Below are positions 7,743 through 14,545 of a DNA stretch of 23,047 bases, piece by piece (position 1 is the stretch's first letter; every line of letters begins with the position of its first letter). Both the position numbers and the translations under genes were made by a program. The notes under the pieces are model-generated. The model made no database searches and was not told the DNA's origin. It worked only from the letters and a program-made list of their open reading frames with translations. Source of the stretch: Gemmatimonadaceae bacterium (GTDB taxonomy: Bacteria > Latescibacterota > UBA2968 > UBA8231); assembly GCA_002726335.1 (NCBI GenBank), contig PBSR01000020.1, positions 41,826-64,872 of the forward strand. The letters run 5' to 3'.

Positions 7743-8099
7743 ATGGCAAGCTTGCGAGATGATCTGAGGGCGGCGATCGACTCAGGAGATCTTGCTGCAG
7801 TCGAGCGTGTAGCCAAGCAGAGCCCCGAGGTCCTCCTGGAGCCCTTGCAGGAGCAGTCCTGGCGTACAGACTATCCAGTCACGGCGGCGGCGATCAGAGG
7901 GCAGGCTGTCATTCTGTCGTTCCTTCTCGGCCATGGGGGCGACGCCACCGAGAATGACCATTACCCTCTTTGCCAGGCTGCGGTCAGGACTGGCACCGTG
8001 CAGGCCATGGAGGTCTTGATTGAGCACGGCGCCGATGTGAACGGCATCGCCAACGACTATGGACCGCCTCTGATCTGGGCGATCGACTCGGTACAGTAG
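7743..8099 (+). CDS. Short ankyrin-repeat protein, probably C-terminally truncated
   Basis: A 118-aa ankyrin-repeat protein. Repeat-like helix pairs are visible: DDLRAAIDSGDLAAVERVAKQSPE, then PVTAAAIRGQAVILSFLLGHGGDAT, then PLCQAAVRTGTVQAMEVLIEHGADVNG. A fourth unit begins with YGPPLIWAIDSVQ and stops in its first helix. Ankyrin units normally complete helix 1 and helix 2, so the TAG at 8097-8099 looks premature. Neither other frame restores an ankyrin continuation: one hits TGA within a few codons and the other runs into the next gene. The start ATG has AGAGGAGA a few bases upstream. Proteins like this usually mediate protein contacts; a partner cannot be named. Confidence 0.7.
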   Translation: MASLRDDLRAAIDSGDLAAVERVAKQSPEVLLEPLQEQSWRTDYPVTAAAIRGQAVILSFLLGHGGDATENDHYPLCQAAVRTGTVQAMEVLIEHGADVNGIANDYGPPLIWAIDSVQ

Positions 8100-8125
8100 G
8101 AACAGTTTCTGAGCCAGGGGGAAAA

Positions 8126-8782
8126 GTGAATCTGCTCGGTAGACTACTCTCACAAAGTGGAAGGCCTCGCGGATGGTTTGGCCGGATCCTGGTCCGTGGT
8201 ATGAACGTAGGGCACTATGGCCTAACGCGTTGGGGGCTTTCTAAGACTGAGATACCTGAACACGCGAACGTACTGGATGTCGGGTGCGGCGGCGGTCGAA
8301 CCCTCGAGTATCTCGCTTCCCTTTCCAGGCTTGGCAAAGCAGTCGGCATTGACTACTCAGAGGACTCTGTTGCTGTCGCACGGAACAGGAACCAGAAACT
8401 GATCATCAGCGGTCGCGTCGAAGTTCTCCATGGGTCGGTTTCATCGATGCCATTTTCGGATGCGACATTTGACTGCGTTACGGCAGTGGAGACCTACTAC
8501 TTCTGGCCTGATATTGCCGCAGACCTTGCCGAAATCAGGCGAGTGATGAAGCCGAATGGCCAGTTGGTGATCATCGCTGGCATGTACCTTGAATCGAAGT
8601 TTGATAAGCGAAACAAGAAGCTGATCAGAGCTGGTGGCATGAAGTGCTTCTCTGTACACGAGTTCGAGGACATCCTCCAGGATGCCGGATTCCCCATCGT
8701 CGCTGTCAATGTGGAGCCCCGTAAAGGACGAATGTGTGTGATCGCGGAGTTGGGACCTGATGACAACAAAGATGGGTCATGA
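8126..8782 (+). CDS. Class I SAM-dependent methyltransferase
   Basis: A 218-aa methyltransferase of the Methyltransf_11 type. Motif I is VLDVGCGGGRTLEYLA. The acidic end of strand 2 is VGIDYSEDSVAVAR, motif II/III is VEVLHGSVSSMPFSDATFD, and the post-motif strand is RRVMKPNGQLVIIAG. The N-terminal GMNVGHYGLTRWGLS precedes the fold as in a widespread small-molecule methyltransferase subgroup. GTG 8126 has AGGGGG four bases upstream, an unusually good site. GC is low for this window (63/120 in 8341-8460), and AT-ending codons are common, which suggests recent acquisition. It lies 26 nt after the ankyrin gene and 18 nt before the P-loop gene. Substrate unknown. Confidence 0.88.
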   Translation: MNLLGRLLSQSGRPRGWFGRILVRGMNVGHYGLTRWGLSKTEIPEHANVLDVGCGGGRTLEYLASLSRLGKAVGIDYSEDSVAVARNRNQKLIISGRVEVLHGSVSSMPFSDATFDCVTAVETYYFWPDIAADLAEIRRVMKPNGQLVIIAGMYLESKFDKRNKKLIRAGGMKCFSVHEFEDILQDAGFPIVAVNVEPRKGRMCVIAELGPDDNKDGS

Positions 8783-8800
8783 TCTGAGACTGGAGTCGAT

Positions 8801-9358
8801 ATGAGCTATATAGTCCACATCAATGGACATCCGGGTGTTGGGAAGTTGACTGTCGGCGAGTTGCTCAGAGAGCGTCTGGGCGCAAGGCTTCTTGACAACC
8901 ACAGCGTCTACAACGTTGCGCTGTCACTTACTGATTTCAAGAGCGACATCTACTTCGACACGCTTCGCGCCGTTCGAGAGATTGCCTACGCCCGCATTCT
9001 GGATCTCCCGAAGGATGTGCCCGTCGTCCTGACAAACGCTCACTTCCAGGGATCGGAGTGGGGCGAGCAGAGCTGGGATCTGGCCATCGATCTGGCTGCC
9101 AGGCGCGGGGTGCCACACCTGGCCGTCGTCCTCAGCTGCTCCATTCAGGAGATCGAGCGCCGGATTCAGGGCGAATCTCGTCGAGGGAAGCGCAAGCCAA
9201 GAAGCCTGGATGTGTTCAAACCGGGATCCGGGTCGCGGCCCCTCATCGATCGTGGTGAGCACGTGATGCGTCTGGAGACGACTGAGCTCAAGGCAGAGGA
9301 GACGGCGGGGTATATCGCTGAGTGGATCGACAAGATTTCTCTGGCAGCTGATCGGTAG
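8801..9358 (+). CDS. P-loop (AAA/kinase-like) NTPase
   Basis: A 185-aa single-domain P-loop protein. The Walker A GHPGVGKLT is at residues 9-17, right after the first strand (MSYIVHIN). The following LLRERLGARLLDNHSVYNVALSLTDF and the central PVVLTNAHF resemble small nucleotide or antibiotic kinase-like proteins annotated as AAA-family ATPases. A basic segment RRGKRKPR around 126-133 could form a lid. The ATG has GGAG five bases upstream. It is the last of the four small accessory genes. A phosphotransferase role is likely from the fold, with the acceptor unknown. Confidence 0.78.
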   Translation: MSYIVHINGHPGVGKLTVGELLRERLGARLLDNHSVYNVALSLTDFKSDIYFDTLRAVREIAYARILDLPKDVPVVLTNAHFQGSEWGEQSWDLAIDLAARRGVPHLAVVLSCSIQEIERRIQGESRRGKRKPRSLDVFKPGSGSRPLIDRGEHVMRLETTELKAEETAGYIAEWIDKISLAADR

Positions 9359-9399
9359 CATACGGCTTCGGAGCGGGGCCGTCTCTCTTGGAGGAAGCC

Positions 9400-10311
9400 A
9401 TGACGACGAGACCTGCATCCCTGACCTTGCTGACCGCCATCGGCCTGCTCTGTGCTACGCCCACCGTTGCACACCTCGGAGAGGTGGTATACCCGATCTA
9501 CGAACTCTCAACGGCAGATCTGCCGAACCTGCACGATCAGTCGCTGGAGGACTGGGAGGCAGTGCTACCGAGTGCGTCGCTGACCCACAACGACTTCGTT
9601 TACAACGGCGGGGTTGCGGCCAGGATCGATCCGGAGAACCTGGCGTGGAGAGTTTTCCTGGCGTGGCACCACGCGTCACAGAGGATCTACGTGGCGGTGG
9701 AACGTCTGGACGACGACTACTGGCCACGCTCCGAGGAGGGTCCAGGAGATCCGACCTACCTCTATGTCGATGGGGACCACAGCGGGGGCCAGTTCAGCGG
9801 CTTTGATCCGGAACTTCCGGAGGACGAGCGGAAGCGGGCGGAGTCGGTGCAGGCACAGCGGTTTTCGATGGTTGCCGAAACCCGCAGCGACAACCAGGAG
9901 GACTTTGTCTGGGTGGGAGGCTGGGCCTACGACTGGGTGAGGCGATCTCCATGGACGGACGCCGGTGGGTTCCAGTACGGAGAGTCCCCCAACGTATCGG
10001 GGGTCGAGGCGGCCGTAACGCTGTGGGACGACCTGCACTGGCAGGGCCCGGAGCTGAGTACTCGAAGCTCCCTCGAACCGGGCGCCATCATCGGGTTCAT
10101 GGTGGACATCTGGGACATCGACCGGGACGACCGGACGCTGGAGATGTTCTCTCTCGCTGAGGTGTCCCGCTTCACGAGCCCAGCGATTTCCTTCGCAGAG
10201 GACTTCGTCGATGGCGAACTCATCCCGTGTTTCACCAGCGACTGCAGCGGTGCAAGGCAGTCGGCAGCAGAGGCTGACTCGTGGGGACGGATCAAGTCGA
10301 CGTTCCGGTGA
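9400..10311 (+). CDS. Secreted CBM9/DOMON-like beta protein, function unknown
   Basis: A 303-aa exported protein. Residues 1 to about 25 form a signal peptide (TTRPASLTLLTAIGLLCATPTVA), with likely cleavage after the Ala before HLG. The mature part is rich in Trp, Asp and beta-type segments: LAWRVFLAWHHASQRIYVAVERLDDDY, then PTYLYVDGDHSGGQF, then GFMVDIWDIDRDDRTLEMFSLAEV. This layout recalls family-9 carbohydrate-binding or DOMON-like sandwiches, where the acidic loops bind ligand or calcium. The end SWGRIKSTFR resembles a tail I associate with related hypothetical proteins. Two cysteines near the end (CFTSDC) could pair. ATG 9400 has GGAGGAAG just upstream; the TTG at 9388 is less likely. 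Family assignment is tentative. Confidence 0.7.
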   Translation: MTTRPASLTLLTAIGLLCATPTVAHLGEVVYPIYELSTADLPNLHDQSLEDWEAVLPSASLTHNDFVYNGGVAARIDPENLAWRVFLAWHHASQRIYVAVERLDDDYWPRSEEGPGDPTYLYVDGDHSGGQFSGFDPELPEDERKRAESVQAQRFSMVAETRSDNQEDFVWVGGWAYDWVRRSPWTDAGGFQYGESPNVSGVEAAVTLWDDLHWQGPELSTRSSLEPGAIIGFMVDIWDIDRDDRTLEMFSLAEVSRFTSPAISFAEDFVDGELIPCFTSDCSGARQSAAEADSWGRIKSTFR

Positions 10312-10431
10312 GCACGTATCGCCCGGGGAGGTAGAAGCCTTCCCTGTCGATGGTCACATTCGTCGTCGCCATAGGGACAAAGCATGGCGCCGCTCTTGAC
10401 GACCGGCCAACATGATCAGATGATTGCCGGT

Positions 10432-10863
10432 ATGGACGTCCGCAAGTTGATTCTGGCAGCGGTCCTCGGGCTGGTGGCAATGATGTTTCTGTCCGGCCTG
10501 TGGCACGGCCTGCTCATGCACGACTTCTATGAGGCGCATTCGCCGTTGATGCGAGAGGCGCCGCTGATGCGCATCATCGGCCTGGGTTATTTCCTCCTGG
10601 GCACGCTGATGGCCGTGATCTATCCCAAGGGGTACGAAGGCGGCTCCCCGTGGCTGGAGGGTGTGCGTTTCGGCATGTACATGGGCCTCCTGTTCTCGCT
10701 GCCTCGTGGTCTTATCCTATACGGGGCCGAAGGCAGCCACACCGGCCTTGTCGTCGTCGTCGATGCCGCCTGGCATCTGGTGGAGCAGGGGGTTGGGGGC
10801 ATCGTCATCGCTCTCGTGCACGGGGGCAGGGACGATGGCAGCGCCGAAGGTGACCGAAGATGA
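10432..10863 (+). CDS. Small four-helix membrane protein of unknown function
   Basis: About 143 aa from ATG 10432; an in-frame ATG at 10384 would add 16 polar residues. Four membrane helices are visible: KLILAAVLGLVAMMFLSGLWHGLLM, RIIGLGYFLLGTLMAVIYP, GVRFGMYMGLLFSLPRGLILYG, and VVVVDAAWHLVEQGVGGIVIALV. Each end helix carries a WH pair (LWHGLLMHDFY and AAWHLVEQG). Together with GYEGGSPWLEGVRFG in the middle, these look like the conserved positions of a widespread hypothetical family that I cannot name. The paired His residues could bind a metal or cofactor in the membrane, but that is inference. The ribosome-binding site is weak at either start. It lies 33 nt before the ThuA-like gene. Confidence 0.65.
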   Translation: MDVRKLILAAVLGLVAMMFLSGLWHGLLMHDFYEAHSPLMREAPLMRIIGLGYFLLGTLMAVIYPKGYEGGSPWLEGVRFGMYMGLLFSLPRGLILYGAEGSHTGLVVVVDAAWHLVEQGVGGIVIALVHGGRDDGSAEGDRR

Positions 10864-10896
10864 TCATCCAGATACCGATCTGAACGAGAGGAAGAG

Positions 10897-11550
10897 ATGG
10901 CAGACAGGAAGGCATTGATGGTGTACGGCGGTTGGGAAGGCCACGAGCCGAAGCAGACGGCGGATGTCTTCGCCCCCCTGCTCGAGGACGCGGGCTTCGA
11001 GGTGACCCTTTCGGACACGATGGACAGTTTTTTGGACGGGGATCTGATGCAGTCGATGAGCCTGGTGGTACCGTGCTGGACGATGGGGCAGATCGAGGCA
11101 GAGCAGGAAAAGGGTCTGCGCGAGGCGGTGGAGAGCGGCGTCGGACTGGGCGGTTGGCACGGTGGCATGTGCGACGCCTTCCGCAACGCCTGCAGCTACC
11201 AGATGATCACCGGAGGCCAGTTTGTCGGCCACCCCGATGGGATCAAGGACTACACGGTGAACATCACGGCGAAAGAGGATCCCATCGTCGCGGGGATTCC
11301 CGACTTTCAGATGCACTCGGAGCAGTACTACATGCACACGGATCCGGGCAATGAGGTGCTGGCGACGACGACCTTCGAGGCAGAGAGCGCGCCGTGGGTG
11401 AGTGGTACTGTGATGCCCGTGGTATGGAGACGTATCTGGGGTGAAGGCAAGGTGTTCTACTCCTCCCTCGGGCACGTGGCTGCCGACTACGAGGTGGAGG
11501 AGGCGAAGGAGATTCAACGTCGAGGACTGCTGTGGGCGGCACGGGACTGA
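10897..11550 (+). CDS. ThuA-like domain protein
   Basis: A 217-aa protein of the ThuA/trehalose-utilisation-like family, which has a class I glutamine-amidotransferase-like fold. Typical segments are [14 protein letters not shown] at the start, [35 protein letters not shown] where the amidotransferase nucleophile loop would be, [29 protein letters not shown] and the end [13 protein letters not shown]. The GWHGG loop and the GQFVGHP motif are characteristic. The start ATG has AGGAAG a few bases upstream. Family members occur in sugar-utilisation loci and are often of unknown biochemical role; here no sugar transporter is adjacent, so the function stays open. Confidence 0.88.
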   Translation: MADRKALMVYGGWEGHEPKQTADVFAPLLEDAGFEVTLSDTMDSFLDGDLMQSMSLVVPCWTMGQIEAEQEKGLREAVESGVGLGGWHGGMCDAFRNACSYQMITGGQFVGHPDGIKDYTVNITAKEDPIVAGIPDFQMHSEQYYMHTDPGNEVLATTTFEAESAPWVSGTVMPVVWRRIWGEGKVFYSSLGHVAADYEVEEAKEIQRRGLLWAARD

Positions 11551-11626
11551 AACTGGCGGGCCGAGACCGCACCGTTACCTTTCTTCCGTCCACCACCAGA
11601 CTGATATAGGGAGCCACAACCGACGT

Positions 11627-12535
11627 ATGGCAGCTGAGACAACACAGGCGAACGATCAGGACCTGGCACTGATCGTACTGCAGCAGGGCAAGCCGCAACA
11701 GGTGCTGGCCAAGTTCCTCAACCTCATGCTCAACTACCAGTACGGTCTGTCCATCGTCGTGGCGCCGGATCTGGCCAAAGCCTCGTCGCTGTTGGCCGAG
11801 CGCAAGGGCCAGGTGTGTTGTGTCTGTGTCATACAGGATGAGGAGATCGCCAGCCAGATTACACTGCAGGCTCTCACCGAGCAGGGGAGCGTGCCGCTGT
11901 TTCTCATCCTGCCGACGAAGAAGCTCGGGCTGCAGCGAATGGCATGCTCGGGCCTGGACAGGATCAGCTTCTGCGCCTGGGAGCAGGCATTCAGTCAGGG
12001 GGGCGCCTCTCTGCAGCACGCTGTGGGCCGCATTCTCGAGGAAGGGGGCATGGGCAGCCTGTTGAGTCATGTGGACGAGCTGCCCTACAGCACCCTCCAG
12101 CAGCAGGTCGAACGACGCCTGCGCAGCATCAACACGTTACCCACTCTTCCCGAGATCGTCATGCGCATCATGCGCATGGTGAACGACCCCAAGACGACAC
12201 CCGACGAGTTGGAGCGCGTGCTCTGCACCGATCCGGCGATCGTCATGAAGCTGCTGCAGGTGATGCGGTCACCCGTGTTCACCGGCACCGGCGGCCGTAC
12301 GGCAAAATGGACTCTGAAGGAGATCATCACCCGCCTGGGCGTGAAGAAGGTGGGCGCTATCGCCCAGCAGGTGAAGATGATCAACAGTCTGGTGAAGCCG
12401 CAGGAGAGCGAATTCGACCTCAAGCGGTTCTGGGAGCACGGCGATCATCGCCGACAAGCTCGTCACCGATCGTCTCGTGCGGCTCGGCAAGCCGCTGGAG
12501 TTCAACGATTACTGGATCGGCGCTCTGTTGCATGA
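11627..12535 (+). CDS. HDOD-domain signalling protein, N-terminal part (frameshifted)
   Basis: Front part of an HDOD protein, 302 aa as read. Residues 1 to about 150 form an alpha/beta domain resembling a degenerate receiver (LSIVVAPDLAKASSLLAER, VCCVCVIQDEE, PLFLILPTKK). HDOD begins at INTLPTLPEIVMRIMRMVNDP (about 168-188) and continues through IVMKLLQVMRSPVF and LKEIITRLGVKKV to FDLKRFWEH at 263-271. There the sense is lost: the tail HGDHRRQARHRSSRAARQAAG is out of frame. The rest of HDOD lies in the next frame from about 12435. A 5-nt deletion of one copy of an AGCAC repeat restores the expected FWEHS when reversed. The ATG at 11627 opens the domain; the longer ORF from 11441 overlaps the ThuA gene. 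HDOD proteins act in signalling and do not need the HD catalytic pair. Confidence 0.8.
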   Translation: MAAETTQANDQDLALIVLQQGKPQQVLAKFLNLMLNYQYGLSIVVAPDLAKASSLLAERKGQVCCVCVIQDEEIASQITLQALTEQGSVPLFLILPTKKLGLQRMACSGLDRISFCAWEQAFSQGGASLQHAVGRILEEGGMGSLLSHVDELPYSTLQQQVERRLRSINTLPTLPEIVMRIMRMVNDPKTTPDELERVLCTDPAIVMKLLQVMRSPVFTGTGGRTAKWTLKEIITRLGVKKVGAIAQQVKMINSLVKPQESEFDLKRFWEHGDHRRQARHRSSRAARQAAGVQRLLDRRSVA

Positions 12536-12953
12536 CGTGGGCAAGCTCGTACTCGGTTTCTTCTTCTGGGACTGGATGTCGCGCATCCTCGCCCATCGCA
12601 CGGACAAGGGCTGCACCTTCCGGCAGGCCGAGATCGACCTGGGCGATGTCGCCGGCCACCAGCGTGTCGGGCAACTCATGCTGCTCAATTCCGATATGGG
12701 CGAGGACGCCGTGGCCGCCGTGGGAAACCATCACGAGTTGTCCGATCCGGGCGACCTGCTGGGCCTGATGCACGTGGCCAACAATCTGGCCAAGTCTGTC
12801 GGGCTGGGCATGTTGCCCGGCGAGGAGAGCGAATTCGACGCGGCCACTCTCAAGGGCCTTGGCCTGAGTGCTGAGCGCGTCGAGGAACTGGCCGCGGAAT
12901 TGCAGAGGGAGATGGTGCAGGAGATCAAGTCGGTGGTGGCCAACTGTATGTAG
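12435..12953 (+). CDS. HDOD-domain protein, C-terminal part after frameshift
   Basis: Continuation of the preceding HDOD protein in the other frame. From 12435 it reads STAIIADKLVTDRLVRLG, the direct continuation of FWEH. It continues through YWIGALLHDVGKLVLGFFF, the HD-like helix with HD retained, then IDLGDVAGHQRVGQLML, AVGNHHELSD and a C-terminal helix ending VVANCM. An internal GTG at 12477 could start a fragment of 158 aa, but nothing suggests that start is used. Joined to the front part with five bases restored, the protein would be about 443 aa. Whether the frameshift is real or a sequencing/assembly slip cannot be decided here. Confidence 0.8.
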   Translation, partial: STAIIADKLVTDRLVRLGKPLEFNDYWIGALLHDVGKLVLGFFFWDWMSRILAHRTDKGCTFRQAEIDLGDVAGHQRVGQLMLLNSDMGEDAVAAVGNHHELSDPGDLLGLMHVANNLAKSVGLGMLPGEESEFDAATLKGLGLSAERVEELAAELQREMVQEIKSVVANCM

Positions 12954-12970
12954 GTCGGCGTGAACGGGGA

Positions 12971-12995
12971 CCACTGCCGACGGTGATTCAACGCC
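12971..12995. repeat. 25-bp direct repeat, copy 1
   Basis: Twenty-five bases beginning CCACTGCCGACGG are repeated exactly at 13068-13092, 97 bases downstream. After six differing bases the two copies share CCGAGTTTCG as well, so the repeat unit is about 41-42 bp with a variable middle. It lies in the convergent spacer between the HDOD gene and the DNA methyltransferase gene. Confidence 0.85.
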
Positions 12996-13003
12996 TCCAA
13001 ACC

Positions 13004-13036
13004 GAGTTTCGCCACCGCCCAGGGGCGGCGAAACTC
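13004..13036. repeat. Strong hairpin between convergent genes
   Basis: A perfect ten-base inverted repeat (GAGTTTCGCC and GGCGAAACTC) surrounds a 13-base GC-rich loop that can itself pair partly. It sits inside repeat unit 1, between the ends of two converging genes. It could stop transcription from both sides, though no T-run follows on either strand. It could also be a dispersed palindromic element of the REP type. Confidence 0.6.
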
Positions 13037-13067
13037 TATGGTTTCTCTGGCCTGATCTCCGCGAGGC

Positions 13068-13092
13068 CCACTGCCGACGGTGATTCAACGCC
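13068..13092. repeat. 25-bp direct repeat, copy 2
   Basis: Exact second copy of the 25 bases at 12971-12995, followed after seven bases by CCGAGTTTCG. Unlike copy 1 it lacks the opposite arm of the hairpin and runs into a C-rich tract just before the methyltransferase stop codon. It may be a decayed or partial unit. Confidence 0.85.
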
Positions 13093-13118
13093 GCCCGGGC
13101 CGAGTTTCGTCCCCCCCC

Positions 13119-14459
13119 TCAGTCGGTCTGTCGTGCCTTGCTCTTCTCGTCCAGGAAGGCTCTCTTGAACCGGTACTCACGGCTGGTGTCGACGTCGACG
13201 AAGCCGCTGCGGATCAGGTGGCGGTTCACCGGGGTCTTGTTGCGCAGATAGAGGTACACTAGGGGCGAGCCGTCGGTGTCGGCGCAGGCGTCGTCGTAGC
13301 GTAGAAAGACGCGCTGGCCACCGGTCAACTCCCGCAGGCGATCCTCGGCCTGACGACGCCGATCGGCCACGGAACGTACGCCCAGCAGGCGGACACGTTT
13401 GCCGGTGTCGAGTTGTACCACATCCGGGGCCAGGACCTCTTCCACACGGCACAGATCTTCGGGTGTATTGCCGCTGCCCTGTCGATCGATGCGCGAGCCG
13501 TAGGCGCGCTGGCGCGGATCGACCTTGCGATCCATGGGCACCGGGTCCTGGAAGCGATAGGGCAGTTCGTCGACCCGGGAGTCCCAGTCGACGTCCGTCG
13601 CCGGAGCCTGCTCGATCTCGATACGATCTGTCACAGATGCCAGGCGCTCGCTGATGACGGGGCCGAAATCGGTGTTCACCTCGTAGCCTGCGGAGGCCCG
13701 ATTCAGGCGTGCTGCGGCGACACTCGTCGTGCCGCTGCCGAGGAAGGGGTCGAGGACGGTCTCGCCGTCGAAGCTGAACATCTGGATGAGCCGTTTCGGC
13801 AGTTCCTCGGGGAAAGCAGCCAGGTGTCGATCCTGCCGCTGGCCGGGGAAGTTCCAGTGGCCGCTGAAGTAGGTGTTCCACTCCTCCGGCGTCATGGCGG
13901 AGGCCTTCTTCTGTTCGCTGTCGATTCGTTCCGGTCGCCCGTGTCGGCGAAACAGCAGGATGAACTCGTAGTCGAGTTTGACCACGCCGTTGCGCGGGTA
14001 CGGGTAGGAGCCCATGACGGCGCCGCCTCCGGAGCTGTTCGTCGTCGTCACCTTCTGCCAGATGATGGCCCCCATATAGTCGAAGCCGACGGTCTCGCAG
14101 AAGCGGATGACCTCGGTACGGATGGGGATGACCTTGTAGCGACCGTAGTAGGCAGAGCGGGCGAACTGGTCACCGATGTTCACACACAACCGGCATCCCG
14201 GCGCCAGGACCCGGTGGCACTCCGACCAGACCAGGTTCAGCTGGTTGATGTAGTCTTCGTAGCTGTCGGCGAAACCGAGCTGATCGTCGCTGCCGTAGTC
14301 CTTCAACTGCCAGTAGGGCGGCGAGGTGACGACGAGTTGAGTTGAACCGTCACCGATGGTGTCCATGGAACGCGCGTCGCCGAAAACGACGCGACTGCGG
14401 GGCCCGCAGCCGGAGGTCTGCAGGGCAGCCGCCCTCGGCGCAGGCTGGGAGATCGACAT
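13119..14459 (-). CDS. Beta-class DNA methyltransferase with SNase-like C-terminal domain
   Basis: A 446-aa site-specific DNA methyltransferase. The catalytic motif TSPPYW is at 45-50 and the SAM-binding motif DPFLGSGTT at 237-245, followed by GYEVN. The order catalytic motif before SAM motif defines the beta class. TSPPYW favours N4-cytosine, though N6-adenine is not excluded. Residues about 335-443 resemble a staphylococcal-nuclease fold: VRLLGV (356-361), VFLRYDD, VYLYLRN, VNRHLIRSGFVDVDT and REYRFKRAFL. The nuclease's Glu43 position (TPE) reads SVA, and its Arg87 position (YGR) reads DGS. Only the first arginine is kept, so the domain should be catalytically dead and may bind DNA. No restriction endonuclease gene is adjacent. 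The ATG has GGGAC just upstream. Confidence 0.88.
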   Translation of the reverse strand: MSISQPAPRAAALQTSGCGPRSRVVFGDARSMDTIGDGSTQLVVTSPPYWQLKDYGSDDQLGFADSYEDYINQLNLVWSECHRVLAPGCRLCVNIGDQFARSAYYGRYKVIPIRTEVIRFCETVGFDYMGAIIWQKVTTTNSSGGGAVMGSYPYPRNGVVKLDYEFILLFRRHGRPERIDSEQKKASAMTPEEWNTYFSGHWNFPGQRQDRHLAAFPEELPKRLIQMFSFDGETVLDPFLGSGTTSVAAARLNRASAGYEVNTDFGPVISERLASVTDRIEIEQAPATDVDWDSRVDELPYRFQDPVPMDRKVDPRQRAYGSRIDRQGSGNTPEDLCRVEEVLAPDVVQLDTGKRVRLLGVRSVADRRRQAEDRLRELTGGQRVFLRYDDACADTDGSPLVYLYLRNKTPVNRHLIRSGFVDVDTSREYRFKRAFLDEKSKARQTD

Positions 14460-14545
14460 GTCCGTCCCGTACGTGGTTGTGGACAGCGGGAGGGGGGAGG
14501 AGAGAGAAGCAAAACGCCACGGGGATGGCGGAGAGCGGTTTCAGG

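Noticed and set aside
7198..9358. Integron-type cassette array
   Set aside because: Gaps between the small genes are as short as 18 and 26 nt, too small for attC sites. No GTTRRRY/RYYYAAC core pairs or integrase gene were seen.
12971..13092. CRISPR array
   Set aside because: There are only two repeat copies with one spacer-like interval that itself contains part of a hairpin, and no cas genes are present.
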